Shown here: positions 1-10,610 of the stretch, in pieces
Layout: every line of letters starts with the position of its first letter
Numbering within the stretch: position 1 is the stretch's first letter
Assembly: GCA_009801085.1 (NCBI GenBank)
Contig: VNWV01000007.1
Coordinates: forward strand, 1,984,001 to 2,048,000
Source: Lasiodiplodia sp. COLG20
Lineage: Eukaryota; Ascomycota; Dothideomycetes; Botryosphaeriales; Botryosphaeriaceae
Direction of reading: 5' to 3'
DNA: 64,000 nt
Program-made: the position numbers and the translations under genes
The notes under the pieces: model-generated
Told to the model about the DNA's origin: nothing
The model's input: only the letters and a program-made list of their open reading frames with translations
Database searches by the model: none

Positions 1-165
1 GTTTTAATGTGACGCCTCTCTCGCACTCTGCCTTTTCACAATCTTTTGCGAATAAGCAGCCTGTCATTCACCCATCCCCGAGCCGCGCCAAGAGTCCCAT
101 GTCTCTCAGGACGCTCTCATTCGTCTCATAGTTCACCACACCTCACCCCCCTTATTTCCCTCTCA

Positions 166-2033
166 ATGACGGTGCGTCAGAAGCAGCGGGATGTTGAGGC
201 CGGCCTTCGTGACCAGACCAACCTTCTGCCCAAGCGCGAACTGATCATTTTGTTCTCCACGCTTGCTGCCAGCTTGTTGGTCTGCTTCATCGACCAGAAT
301 GGCATCGGCGTGCTCCTCCCCTCCATTGCCAAGGATATAGATGCCGAGAACACCATCAGCTGGGCTGGAACGTCCAACCTGATCGCCAACACAGTCTTTC
401 AAGTCCTTTACGGACGTTTGTCTGATCTGTTTGGCCGCAAACTCGTCTACGTCTCCGCGCTGGCCCTGCTATGCATCAGTGACCTGCTATGCGGCTTCGC
501 CGTCAACTCGACCATGCTCTACGTCTTCCGTGGCCTGGCTGGTGTGGCTGGCGGGGGCATCACAAGGTAGGTTCGGCTCGCACCAACACCTGCAGGAACC
601 ACTGACACCTTTAGTCTGTCCATGATGATCGTCAGTGATGTTGTCACCCTTGAAGACCGTGGAAAGTACCAGGGTATCCTGGGAGCCATGGTTGGCACCG
701 GTAACCTCATCGGCCCGCTTATTGGTGCTGCATTTGCGCAGCATGCCACCTGGCGTGCGTTATTCTGGTTTATCGCGCCCGTGGCAGCAATCTGCTGCAT
801 CGTCAACTGGTTCATGGTCCCGGCCACCGTTCCGACCAAGGACTTCAAAGGCAACGTCAGGAAAATCGACTTCTACGGCCTCTTCACTGGATCTCTGTCC
901 ACCATTCTGATCCTCATCCCCATTTCTGGCGGTGGCTCCTATTTCGAATGGGACTCGCCCATGGTCATCGCAATGCTCACGGTGGGAGGCGTGCTCGGAT
1001 TGGCCTTCATATTTGTCGAATGGAAGGTTGCCCCGCTTCCCATGATGCCGTGTAAGTGATTGCCGATCCACTTAGCACCCCCGTGTAAGCTGACTGAAAT
1101 ACAGTGGGCTTGTTCAAGAACATTCCAGTCGCCGTGCTGATCATCCAAAACTTCTTCTATGGTGTCACTTACTATGCCTACCTCTACTATCTTCCCATCT
1201 ATTACCAGAATGTCCGCAACTTCTCACCGCTCATCAGCGCATGCTTGACGATCCCCATCGTCTTCTTCCAGTCCTTCTCCTCAATCATCTCCGGCCTATA
1301 CATTTCGCATTATAAGCGTTACGGCGAGGTCATTTGGGCTGGTTTCATCATCTGGACGATCGGCGCCTCGCTAACGACGCTCTTCTCGCGCACGCTGCAC
1401 ATTGCGGCTATCGTCATCATCAGCTGCCTTAATGGCATCGGCGTCGGCTTTGTCTTCCAGCCGACCCTGGTAGCGATGCAGGCGCACGCGACCAAGGCAC
1501 AGCGCGCCGTTGTCATCTCCAACCGCAATTTCCTCAGGTCACTCGGCGGCGCCTTCGGCCTCGCCATTTCCGCCGCCGTGCTGCAGAACACGCTCAAGAA
1601 GAACATGCCGGCGGCCTACGCTGACCTCGCCCGCTCAACCTACTCGACCCCCGATTACAGCCGCTACAACGCCGCCGATAGCGACGCCATCCATGACGCC
1701 TATGCCAAGGCCAGCCGCGCCGTATTCATCACCCTGGCACCGTTCATCGCGCTCTGCCTGTTCGGCTGCTTCTTCGTCAAGGATCGCGGCTTGACTCGCC
1801 CCGACGAGGTGGGCCAGCAGACTCCGGCAGAGTCGCAGGTGCAATCCCAACATGTCATGTCGCAGGATTGTGACAAGGAAGATGAGAAAGATTGCGCAAG
1901 CTTCATGGCCGTACCCGCGCCGGTTGAGGATGAGATCGAGGAAAAGGAGAAAGAGAAGGATGATGACGACGGTTTGGAAGAGAAGAAAAAAGAAGATGGC
2001 ATTAATGTTGAAGAGAAGAAGGTTAAGGTTTGA
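166..2033 (+). CDS. MFS drug:H+ antiporter, DHA2-like family
   Basis: Three exons, 166-566, 615-1051 and 1105-2033, join in frame to 588 aa; both introns (48 and 53 bp) have GT...AG ends. The start at 166 is chosen because residues upstream in the same frame look like untranslated leader and the ATG directly precedes the usual charged N-terminus. The protein is almost entirely hydrophobic segments. It carries the MFS motif A-like loop GRLSDLFGRK between TM2 and TM3 and an antiporter motif C-like GNLIGPLIG in TM5. Length and layout suit the 14-TM DHA2 exporters of fungi, which pump drugs, toxins or metabolites out of the cell in exchange for protons. The cytosolic tail is unusual: after about residue 520 it becomes a run of Glu, Lys and Asp. 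The substrate cannot be told from sequence. The neighbours are housekeeping genes, so no metabolite cluster is implied. Confidence 0.9.
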
Positions 2034-2427
2034 AGGGCGAGCTTCAAGGGTAGGTGGTCAGGGCCCGGCTGAGAGATGAGGTTGAAGAGTGAAGACTTGA
2101 ATGAGAGATGAAACTTAAACGGAAGGGGATGAAAATACGAATGAGGGATGATATGCTTCGGATTAATGATAACGGGATATAAATGGACGTAATGTTTTGC
2201 TAAGACTAGATTGAAAAGACAAATTAATGACACGAACTTCGCTTGGGTTAAATTAAAGCCTCCATCCATCAAAACCGATAAACTCGAGAATCACGATTGG
2301 CTGATCACGGCTGTAGCATCTGAGCTGTTGACTCACGTCAATTTGAACATGTGCTTATCAAATTCGATCCGTTGGGGTAACCTATTACGGATATCGCATT
2401 GCTTTGCAGTGTACTGTCATGGCAACG
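2034..2427. other. Convergent intergenic region
   Basis: This is the 3' space between the MFS gene (plus) and the NTR1 gene (minus). It is AT-richer than the flanks and must contain both 3' UTRs. I see no further gene in it. Confidence 0.6.
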
Positions 2428-4617
2428 CTATTTTCCTTCGGCTCTCTTGATCAGACCCTCCTCTAGTCCAAGTGGCTCCCTGGTTTCATCCTTTCTGTTG
2501 ATTGCCCAAACAACATCGCCCTTCAGATACACTATAGCACCACCCTTACCAGATGCGCTCGCCGTGATCCTGAACAGCGGCAAGCCTGTTGTTTTATCTG
2601 CTTCTCGGAGCGGGATCATCAGGAGGTCATTCTCACCACACCAGTCCTCAACGACATCCTTGAAGGTAGTCTCATCCTCCTCGGCAGCCCTGCTGGCTGT
2701 CGATGCTGCAAAGTTTGGACGCTTCTCTTCTTCTTCTTCAACAACGCCAGACGGCACGTCAGGGAGCGGTAGTTCGTTCTTTGCATCATCGCCCAAGTCG
2801 AGAGCGGTATTCATCATCTCCAAACCTTGCTCCCATGCCTGCGCAACGGCTGGAACTGCATTGATGGTGTCTGAAAACTGTTCTTTCCACCAGCTGAACC
2901 ACCGACCGACCTCTTCATAATCAGGGTCCGACGTAAGCCACAAGTGCAGAACGTTGTGCCATTTTGGAAAGAATTCTGCCAACATGAGCTGGCCCATGGT
3001 GCTGGGCTTGAAGAATTCAGTCCAGGCGAGGACATGCTCAAGCGGGGTGAGGTCCTGATCAGAAGGATCGACTGTAAAGTTCGTCGATAGGTGCATGGCT
3101 AGGCGCGGCAGAAGATAGCGGACGAGGGTGTGCTCCAGATGCGGAAGTACTTCCCTCCAGCTGTCAAGACCAGGCATGACGCCACGAGACAAGTCCCAAG
3201 ATTTCAACGCAGAACCGAACTTGTGGCGCACATCCGTCAGCAAGCCAGTGGAGGACTTAGGGTTAGTGTGCTCTTCAGCGAGGTATTGTAGCCAGGGGAA
3301 CAGCCAGATGTGGGGAAGAGGCTTGGCGTGCTTTTTCCTGAGAGAGCTTCTGGGGTTCCAGTCGTGCAGGGTGTTCTTAAGTTTCTGCACGATGAGACTG
3401 TTGAGAAGGCTGTAGCGGACAAAAGGAGGCAAGATGTCCTTCCAGGCTTCGACGAGCGCAATGAGCGGGGTTGGCGAATACGGATCCCATGCGTTGGTGA
3501 TGGTCGTGCGTACTCGAGGGAGCCAGAGCGAGTAGATGAGCGACTCGTACGGAGTGGTCGACTTGTGTCTTCTGTAGCCATAGAGGTCATCATGTCCGCT
3601 GTGAAGCACAAGATCATCCTTACCAATGCCCAGAATTGTGCGCAGGCGGTGGATGTACGGTACGAGATGCATAGGCTTCTCCAGGGGCTCCCAATCAAGC
3701 ATTTCCTGCTTGAACAGCGGGGCAATGGCGGCCACAGCGGCCTCCTGCAGACCGAACTGCATGAGCTCATTGCGGAACTCAAACTGCAATGTCTCGAGCT
3801 CAGAGACGACCTGTTCCCAGCGGGCCGATGCGTCGTCAGCAGTGCTGGGCCTGTTCAGCTCCAGGCGGCTGAGTCTTTCGACGGCGTCCGTGACCCCCTG
3901 CAATTTGCGACTAGCTTGCTCCTGCTCGTCGATCTCCCGCTGAAGCTGCTCCTCTTCGATCTCGATGAACTGCTTGCGCTCGGTCAATTCAGTCCACGAG
4001 TTCGCAAAAGCTTCGAGCTCGCGGCGGGCACGCGTGGCGATTTTCTCAGCTTCGGTAGCTGCCGAGGGGGTTCCACCCAAAGGCGTCATCAGCCCCGCGG
4101 TAGACGTAAGCAGCTTCGTCTCCTTGCCGGTAGCATCGATCAGATTCTTCAGCACATTCGGCACCTCGAGGCCCTCGGCGGCAGCCTCGATGTCGGCAAC
4201 GGTCCTGTACTTCGTCTTTGGGCGGGTGAAACCCGAGGGTGTGCTGGCTCCGCTGGTACCACTTTCGGCGGCCTTCCTGCGCTCTGCCTTCCTGCGCTGG
4301 CGCGCCTTGCGCTCCTCCTCGGACGAGTCCTCATACTCCTCACCGCGACGTTCGGCGGCGCGGCGGGCCTCCTGCTTCGCCTGCTCGGTCTTCTCCTTCA
4401 CGGCACCAACACCAGCGCCCTGGGGCCGCAGCTTGACCTCGATGGGGTTGAGGATACCCTCGCCGGACTTTCCCAGGCCCTGGCCCTCCTTGTAGCCCAT
4501 CTTGGCCATCATGCGCTGGGCGAACGACATCTTGGGCTTGTCGGCGGCCGTCTTCTGGTTCTTGCGGGCGCTGGCATCGTCGCTGTCCAACTTGCGCTTG
4601 AACGACGGGCGGTCCAT
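2428..4617 (-). CDS. NTR1: G-patch spliceosome disassembly factor (Ntr1/TFIP11 family)
   Basis: A single exon encodes 729 aa. A G-patch begins near residue 30 (MSFAQRMMAKMGYKEGQGLG) and is followed by a charged region rich in Arg, Lys and Glu. The GCFC-type helical domain then covers roughly residues 230-560, and the conserved C-terminal region follows. This order is that of TFIP11/STIP and yeast Ntr1 (Spp382), which recruit and activate the DEAH helicase Prp43 through the G-patch to take apart the intron-lariat spliceosome in the nucleus. The N-terminal TIP_N region of animal TFIP11 is very short here, so the protein resembles yeast Ntr1 in length. The gene is divergent from the 1137-aa protein gene, sharing 471 bp upstream. 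I am confident of the family; the exact orthology rests on domain order. Confidence 0.88.
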   Translation of the reverse strand: MDRPSFKRKLDSDDASARKNQKTAADKPKMSFAQRMMAKMGYKEGQGLGKSGEGILNPIEVKLRPQGAGVGAVKEKTEQAKQEARRAAERRGEEYEDSSEEERKARQRRKAERRKAAESGTSGASTPSGFTRPKTKYRTVADIEAAAEGLEVPNVLKNLIDATGKETKLLTSTAGLMTPLGGTPSAATEAEKIATRARRELEAFANSWTELTERKQFIEIEEEQLQREIDEQEQASRKLQGVTDAVERLSRLELNRPSTADDASARWEQVVSELETLQFEFRNELMQFGLQEAAVAAIAPLFKQEMLDWEPLEKPMHLVPYIHRLRTILGIGKDDLVLHSGHDDLYGYRRHKSTTPYESLIYSLWLPRVRTTITNAWDPYSPTPLIALVEAWKDILPPFVRYSLLNSLIVQKLKNTLHDWNPRSSLRKKHAKPLPHIWLFPWLQYLAEEHTNPKSSTGLLTDVRHKFGSALKSWDLSRGVMPGLDSWREVLPHLEHTLVRYLLPRLAMHLSTNFTVDPSDQDLTPLEHVLAWTEFFKPSTMGQLMLAEFFPKWHNVLHLWLTSDPDYEEVGRWFSWWKEQFSDTINAVPAVAQAWEQGLEMMNTALDLGDDAKNELPLPDVPSGVVEEEEEKRPNFAASTASRAAEEDETTFKDVVEDWCGENDLLMIPLREADKTTGLPLFRITASASGKGGAIVYLKGDVVWAINRKDETREPLGLEEGLIKRAEGK

Positions 4618-5088
4618 TGGGCGGGCGCGAGGGCAGACGCGCAGTCAGCGCAGGGTGAGCGGCAGGGCGAGCAAAGGGACGGTGGGTGTCGGGTTGGATG
4701 CGGCGGGTGGTGGTGCAGGGTCGTTTTCGGTAGATTGATACGAAGGCTGACGCCGGAGGCACGGGCGTGAAGGGCAAAAGCACGGCTTGGCGCGTCGCTG
4801 GCAGGGGGGCGGGCGAAGCTGCAGCCAAACGGGGCCGCGCCGTCTAATCCGTCGATCCTTTTATTTTTGGGGGGCTCCTATCGCGTGTACCCGCCGCGCG
4901 CAAGCGTCGTTCGCCCAAGCGTCGCTCGCCCTTTTGGTGGCTCCTTGCTGCTGTCTCACGACTCCGCGATATAGCCTCCCCCCGTCCCTCGCTGCCGCGC
5001 CCTCTCCCCGTCCTGCTGTGTCCCTAAAACGCCGCCGCAAGCTGCACCCCGCCCGCCGCCGCGAAGGCGTGTTTCTCATTGAAACGCC
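4618..5088. promoter_or_regulatory. Bidirectional promoter region, NTR1 / 1137-aa protein
   Basis: These 471 bp lie between two divergent start codons. The region is GC-rich, and its right half has C/T-rich tracts on the plus strand, as is common just upstream of fungal transcription starts. I see no clear TATA box and no small gene. Confidence 0.5.
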
Positions 5089-8000
5089 ATGGCCACCAAG
5101 CCAATGGTCCGCACCGTCTCCGCTGAGGGCTCGCTCCCGCTGTCCCAACCCACTCCCGATCTGCATTCCCCCACCGACGGCTTCGCGACTCATGTTGAGC
5201 GCCTCGAGAAGCACGCCGAGCGCATGAGCTCCAGCGGCTCGGACATCGGCGAGGAGATCCGCAAACTGCAGCTGGAGGAGAAGGAGCAGAGCCGCCGCTC
5301 GTCGCTGGCTTCACACGCTGATAACGCTAAACCCGTGCCCGCAGGCAGGTCGCGCAACACGTCGATAAGCTCCTTTGCCAACTCAATCGTCGATGTCAAC
5401 TCGCAGGCCCGCTGGGGTGGCTATTCGCCCAGCGCCTACATCACCTCGCCCAAGGGCTCCATCCGCTCTGGCTCGTGGTCGCACCGCTCCGGCGTGCAGC
5501 GCCAGCACTCCGTCTCCAAGATGTCCCAGACCAAGGGCTCGCTCCTCGACGAGTTCCCCGAGAACGTCGACGAAGCCGAGACCGCCACCGTCCACAACGA
5601 CCCGCCGCCCGCAGCCGAGCTGCACGCCCGCAACGCCTCGCAGTTCAGCCTCGAATACGATCGGATTGTGCAGGACATTGAGAATGAGCTGGCCACCGTG
5701 CCCAGCCAGGAGTCAGCTCCCGCTGCCGGAGCCTACGGACGCGTTGCCTATGGAATGCTGGACCCCGATGAGCTCCCCGACCGGCCTGCTACCGCCGACA
5801 CGTACCAGCAGGCCCAAACCGCCTTTCGGGACTTTGATGGCGTACACTGCGCTCCCACCCTGATGGGCCTGCGCGAGATATCCGAGAGCAGTGAGCACGC
5901 AATGCTACACTCCCTTCCACATGGCCACCACCCCGGAGTTCCCCCGCCTGACGACGGCATGGTATACTATCCCGCGCCGGTCCCGAAGATGCTGAATCTG
6001 CCAAAACGCCTCTCCCAGCTCCCCTCTAGCGATTTGCGCAACAAGCGCCGAAGTCAAGTGCTGGGGGGTATGGTTGCCGAAGCCAGGAATTCCGCGCTGT
6101 GGCTTGGTGGCACTACCAAGCCCGACAATCGCAAGAGTGTAGACCCCCGGCAGAGTGTCAACATGGATAAGCTGCCGCCTCAGCTCCGCGCCAGCGTGTA
6201 CTTTGACCAGCCAAACGTGCCGCATGACGTCGAGATTAAGGGCGAATCTGCCCGGGCAACGCTTGACGACATCCTGGACGCATCAACCAACGCTCCTGTT
6301 GGTGCTTTCACTGACCATCCCGTAGCTGGTCCAGTTGGGAAGGCCGTCTATGGTAGGGAGACCAAGCGGAAGAGCATGCTAGAAAAGCGGAAAAGCTCTT
6401 CATCATTACTTGACATGGATAAGCGAAAGAGCTCAGCGACCATGCTGGGTGACGATGAGAAGACCGAGAAGGAAACCAAAAAAGAAAAGAGGAAATCGTC
6501 GTTTGGATTCTTGTTGGGGCGCCGCTCTAGCACGGACGAGGTGTCGAAGCAGCTCAAGAAGAAAAGCAGCAGCGGAAAGATGAACAAGCTGCAAAAGCGG
6601 AACAGTCAGATGAGTCTGTCGAATGCTCTGGAGCAGAGCGAAGCCGCGGGGCAACAAAAGAGACGAGGCTCTACCTCCAGCCAGGGATCCCACATCAATG
6701 AGTCCACTGCACTTCAATCAGGCGACCATGATGGCAACGCTTACAACGGCATGGAGACCCTATCCCGCGACGGAAGTGACGATTACGATGACGAGGGACA
6801 ACTTGATGATGATGAGCAGTTCATCGGCCAACCTACGACCCTCCTTGCGGAATTGCAGATGCGTAAGGCCCAGCAGCGTGAGCGAAACCGTACCGCAGCG
6901 ACTGCATTCCCGAATGGTATGCACAGCACTCTTCTTCAATTGGACGCTGTTGCGGAGATCGAGAAGAAGAAACGCCAGAACCAGCGTGTAAACCTTGCCT
7001 GGGAAGCCCCTAATCCGGATGAGGAGGATGACGATGTGCCGCTCGGCATGCTCTTCCCTGGCCAAAACGGCCTTGCCAGCAAGGCTGGCCAAGGAGTAGG
7101 TGGTCGTGGTGATGACTGGGACCGACCTCTTGGCCTGCTTGAGAAGAAGGAGTTGGAGGACAGCGAACCTCTCAGCAGGCGGAGGAACCGTCTGCGTGGA
7201 CTCCACCCTGATACACCCTACACTCGTGACGTCAGCCCTGGCCAGGGTATGACGATGCTCAGCGCACACTCTCAAGACCAACGCAATAGCAACAACCCAA
7301 CACCAGAACCCCCACAGGCAGAACAGGAGTCGGAGGATGAGGAGGAACCTCTGGCAGCAAGACGGGAGCGCCTAAAGCGTAAGGAAGCTTTGAACTCAGC
7401 ACTTGGTGACATGGGCACGCGCCCTATTAGCGGAGATTTCGCGAGTGAGATGATGAGTCAGTTCGACGGCCTTAAAGATGGGGACGAGAAAGGCGGGGCC
7501 AAGAAGGACGCAACCCCAAAGACGCCAGGGGCTGTAAACGAAGAGGAAGAGACCCTCGGGCAACGCCGCGCCCGTCTACAAGCTGAAGCCTTGGCTCGTG
7601 GGAATACGACGCCCTCGGGCCTATCCCCAGGAAACCCCTTACGCCCGCCGCTTAAAGCTTCTCGTAGCTTGGCAGACATCCTTTCGGCTCACCCCACTGG
7701 CAACCAGGCTGAGAAGATTAGCAACAATGCACTGCTTTCCAGCCTTCCGCAAGGCAGTCTACTACAGAAGAGTGAGCAGAAGACTGCCACTCGTCAGGCC
7801 CACATCCGCGAGGGCAACAAACGGAGCACGAGCTATGGACTAGAAAAGCCACTTCTGGACGTAGGTCCTCCAGCTGATGCCCGTACGAAGAGCATGGTCC
7901 TCGATGGTTCAAGCGGAGAGCGCGGTCTTCTCGGTAAAGATTACGGCACCGGGCTGGCCGCCGCCCGCAGAACGAGCGGCGCCCGACAACTCGACAAGCG

Positions 8001-8502
8001 TGCCAGCATGATGACCCTTGGCGCTAACAACATGAACACGAGTACTGCAAACCTTGGCATGAGCATGCCGGCCATGAACCAGAGCGGCTTAATCAACCCA
8101 CAAGCTGGCATGGTGGGCATGGGCATGCCGATGCAGCAGCAGCCCATGATGATGGGTATGGGCATGCCTATGCAGTCACCTATGCCCCTGACCATGCCCA
8201 TGAACATGAATATGAATATGAACATGGGAATGGGCATGAACATGGGTATGGGTATGAACACGGGCGCCATGGGCATGGGAGGTGCAGGCATGACTGGCTT
8301 TCCTGCCGGCCAAATGATGATGGGACAGCCGTACGGTATGCAGCCTATGGGTGGCATGCAGATGGGCATGCCGGCGGCAGGGATGGGCATGGGTATGGGC
8401 ATGGGCATGGGCATGGGCGTCGGCAACCAGATGCAGATGGATCCCAGTATGGATTCAGGCCGCAGAGCAGCTATCGACCGATGGAGGCAAGACGTCTCCT
8501 AA
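5089..8502 (+). CDS. Large disordered protein with Met/Gly-rich C-terminal tail
   Basis: One exon gives 1137 aa starting at the ATG in gccATGgcc. I do not recognise the family. The protein is mostly low-complexity Ser, Lys, Glu and Gln. A Lys/Ser-rich stretch lies near residues 425-520, followed by an acidic stretch near 560-585. Repeated short motifs of the type EPLxxRRxRL (near residues 700 and 750) and ETLGQRRARLQ (near 825) look like spaced copies of one small helical motif. From about residue 985 it turns into a Met/Gly/Pro/Gln tail with long alternation of Met and Gly, then ends in a charged segment RRAAIDRWRQDVS. No transmembrane segment or catalytic motif is visible. The pattern suits a scaffold or RNA/condensate-associated protein, but that is only inference. 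Confidence 0.75.
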   Translation: MATKPMVRTVSAEGSLPLSQPTPDLHSPTDGFATHVERLEKHAERMSSSGSDIGEEIRKLQLEEKEQSRRSSLASHADNAKPVPAGRSRNTSISSFANSIVDVNSQARWGGYSPSAYITSPKGSIRSGSWSHRSGVQRQHSVSKMSQTKGSLLDEFPENVDEAETATVHNDPPPAAELHARNASQFSLEYDRIVQDIENELATVPSQESAPAAGAYGRVAYGMLDPDELPDRPATADTYQQAQTAFRDFDGVHCAPTLMGLREISESSEHAMLHSLPHGHHPGVPPPDDGMVYYPAPVPKMLNLPKRLSQLPSSDLRNKRRSQVLGGMVAEARNSALWLGGTTKPDNRKSVDPRQSVNMDKLPPQLRASVYFDQPNVPHDVEIKGESARATLDDILDASTNAPVGAFTDHPVAGPVGKAVYGRETKRKSMLEKRKSSSSLLDMDKRKSSATMLGDDEKTEKETKKEKRKSSFGFLLGRRSSTDEVSKQLKKKSSSGKMNKLQKRNSQMSLSNALEQSEAAGQQKRRGSTSSQGSHINESTALQSGDHDGNAYNGMETLSRDGSDDYDDEGQLDDDEQFIGQPTTLLAELQMRKAQQRERNRTAATAFPNGMHSTLLQLDAVAEIEKKKRQNQRVNLAWEAPNPDEEDDDVPLGMLFPGQNGLASKAGQGVGGRGDDWDRPLGLLEKKELEDSEPLSRRRNRLRGLHPDTPYTRDVSPGQGMTMLSAHSQDQRNSNNPTPEPPQAEQESEDEEEPLAARRERLKRKEALNSALGDMGTRPISGDFASEMMSQFDGLKDGDEKGGAKKDATPKTPGAVNEEEETLGQRRARLQAEALARGNTTPSGLSPGNPLRPPLKASRSLADILSAHPTGNQAEKISNNALLSSLPQGSLLQKSEQKTATRQAHIREGNKRSTSYGLEKPLLDVGPPADARTKSMVLDGSSGERGLLGKDYGTGLAAARRTSGARQLDKRASMMTLGANNMNTSTANLGMSMPAMNQSGLINPQAGMVGMGMPMQQQPMMMGMGMPMQSPMPLTMPMNMNMNMNMGMGMNMGMGMNTGAMGMGGAGMTGFPAGQMMMGQPYGMQPMGGMQMGMPAAGMGMGMGMGMGMGVGNQMQMDPSMDSGRRAAIDRWRQDVS

Positions 8503-9224
8503 ATCACGACAGCTGCCAGGAGGTAATCAGCACGTACAAGTGCAAAGATCTTTTGTGGCCGAATCCCATGGATAGTATGTATGATTGGATGGAGCGGAAG
8601 TTGTATCAAATCCGGGATGGCAGTTGACTGTCGGGCCCGAGCCTTCTCTTGTCTTTTCTTATCTGTCGCCCTACTCCTCCTCCTTTTCCTTGAGTCCTCT
8701 CTTACCTCTTCTTTCTTCTTCTCCGCTGATCGTGCATCTGTGCACATTTCTCAAACATATCTACAGATTTGTAATTTCATACAGCTCTCCCATATCAGAG
8801 GGCGAGATGGGGGCTGGATAAGGTGTCATAAGTAGCAACAGGCAATAAGGAACATGGCTTATCAAAAAGTCTGGGATCTTTGCAAGGCGCGCGATTGGAC
8901 GGGCATTGGACGGGGACATGGGGTTTTGAGATTTGGAAAGCATAGGTTCAATACTTATTGGGATATTTCCGTACCATGAAGCGTTTCATCTCTGAAGTCA
9001 TATAGATAACCTAATACTCTTGATTTTCCCTGATGTCATTTGCGTTCATCGAAGCTTCAGTAATTTGAACCCCTCGTTTGAGTACTGCCTAGGGCATCAA
9101 CTGTGCCCTCGTGCGGACTTTCCTCGGACCGGCGTTTGCTCTTCCCCCACGCGTTCCAGAAATTGCTGGTGCTAAGCTTCGTCCTCAACCAACTCTCGCT
9201 GGATCGATCTGACGGCGGACAGAC
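8503..9224. other. Intergenic region
   Basis: This contains the 3' end of the 1137-aa gene and the promoter of the next gene. A C/T-rich tract lies near 8650-8725. No gene is visible. Confidence 0.5.
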
Positions 9225-10115
9225 ATGGCATACGTCCCACCCGCTCTTCGCAAGAAGCAGCAAGTCGCCGATAGCGGCTCTGGCGACAAGCCTGTCTCTA
9301 CCGCCGGAAACGGATTCCATTTAGAGCGGCTGCCACGCGCTGAGGACGTGCACGATTATTATTGGCCGCCGGTGGAACTCGAAGCAGGCGAAGGCATGCG
9401 CTCGACCGTTCACAGCACGCTCAACTCATCCACCTCTGAGCCCGACCGGCTGAAGTATATCATGCTCTTCAAGGAAGCCAATCCGCGTTGGGAAGCCGAT
9501 CACCTCATCTACGTCAAGACAAACCTACATTACCTACCCGGAAGCGAGAGGTTCGTCAATGCATCCGTCAGCAGCGAGCAGCCTGCCGGGAACGGAGAGC
9601 TCGATGGTAAGACGGACGACCACTCTGGCAAGAAGACATTCCAGCCTGTGGCACCATCGTCGGCTCACCAACCTTCCGGCTCTACTCACACCCCGGACCT
9701 GGCTGACTACCAGATGGAACCGATCGCCGTCTTCGAGCAGGTCGGAAACCGAAGCGGCGGGTTTCGCTTCATCGGCTATCACAAAATCGCCCGCTTGCAG
9801 TTTCTTGAGCCCGGAAGCCCTGATCTCGTCCGCATGCTAGAGCAGAAGTTCAGCGTCGCTGACAAGTTCGGTCGCGTGGTCCAGCAGCAGCGTAGCCAGG
9901 CATCCTGGAAGGCAAGTCTCGAACATCGATGGGCAGTCATGAAGCTGGAGAAAGATGAGGGCGCGGAGAAGAGTCTGCATGCGCCGGATGTCGAGATCCA
10001 TGACAAGAAAAAGAAAAATACCCCGCGGAAGAGCGTCAATGAGCTGCTGAAGGAGATGAGACTGGGAAATTCGGAGGCCCAAGCCGAGAGCGAGGGTGCG
10101 CAGCATCCAGCCTGA
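9225..10115 (+). CDS. Conserved-looking hypothetical protein, 296 aa
   Basis: A single open exon from ATG at 9225 to TGA encodes 296 aa. I do not recognise the family. The N-terminus MAYVPPALRKK resembles short basic leaders of RNA-associated proteins, but that is not diagnostic. Residues about 30-110 and 165-250 look folded, with mixed hydrophobic and aromatic content; the second block includes FRFIGYHKIARLQFLEPGS. A Ser/Lys-rich linker separates them. The C-terminus is Lys-rich, DKKKKNTPRKS, and could be a nuclear localisation signal. There are no transmembrane segments and no signal peptide. Codon use matches the neighbours, so it is probably a real intracellular protein of unknown role. 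Confidence 0.75.
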   Translation: MAYVPPALRKKQQVADSGSGDKPVSTAGNGFHLERLPRAEDVHDYYWPPVELEAGEGMRSTVHSTLNSSTSEPDRLKYIMLFKEANPRWEADHLIYVKTNLHYLPGSERFVNASVSSEQPAGNGELDGKTDDHSGKKTFQPVAPSSAHQPSGSTHTPDLADYQMEPIAVFEQVGNRSGGFRFIGYHKIARLQFLEPGSPDLVRMLEQKFSVADKFGRVVQQQRSQASWKASLEHRWAVMKLEKDEGAEKSLHAPDVEIHDKKKKNTPRKSVNELLKEMRLGNSEAQAESEGAQHPA

Positions 10116-10610
10116 GGTTGAAGATGAAGACAATCGACATCATTCTTTTCATCAGAAGGTTGGCTTAAACATTTCCTTCAACGGGAGTTGGGCATTCCGT
10201 CTATCGTCTATCGATTCAAGTTACTTTCAAGAGAGGAATGCCCTCTATTCAAAGGAAGCGACTGCAGACGGGAATAAATACTATATCCCTAGTTGCTTGG
10301 GATAAGACTGACACAGCTCCAATAGATCTGGGCTAAAGCGACGGCTCTGAGCTTCATACAAGCCACTGAATCCCCCTTATACGCTCGTCAAATTATTTTT
10401 CCATCATGGATCATGGAAGCAATAGGAGCCTTGCATGCTGCTCATACCCGAACGGCTGCAATCCTTTTTGCTGGCAGACTGAACCTTCTCGGCTCCTTTA
10501 TCTAAATCCAATACCTGAAATTGAAATAGCTTGTCGTGTCTCCTCATATTAAATGCACATCACACATTGAGCAAGTGAATATCTTCATCAACTTCGTTAC
10601 AACTAGTAGG
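10116..10610. other. Convergent intergenic region
   Basis: This 495-bp space lies between the 3' ends of the 296-aa gene and the UstYa-like gene. It is AT-rich and I see no coding potential. Confidence 0.5.

Noticed and set aside
1700..2272. 190-codon minus-strand frame with Ser/Phe-rich stretch
   Set aside because: It is antisense to the acidic Lys/Glu tail of the MFS gene.
3310..4770. 486-codon plus-strand frame
   Set aside because: It is antisense to NTR1, Leu/Gly/Arg-rich, and has no domain; it mirrors the codon bias of the real gene.
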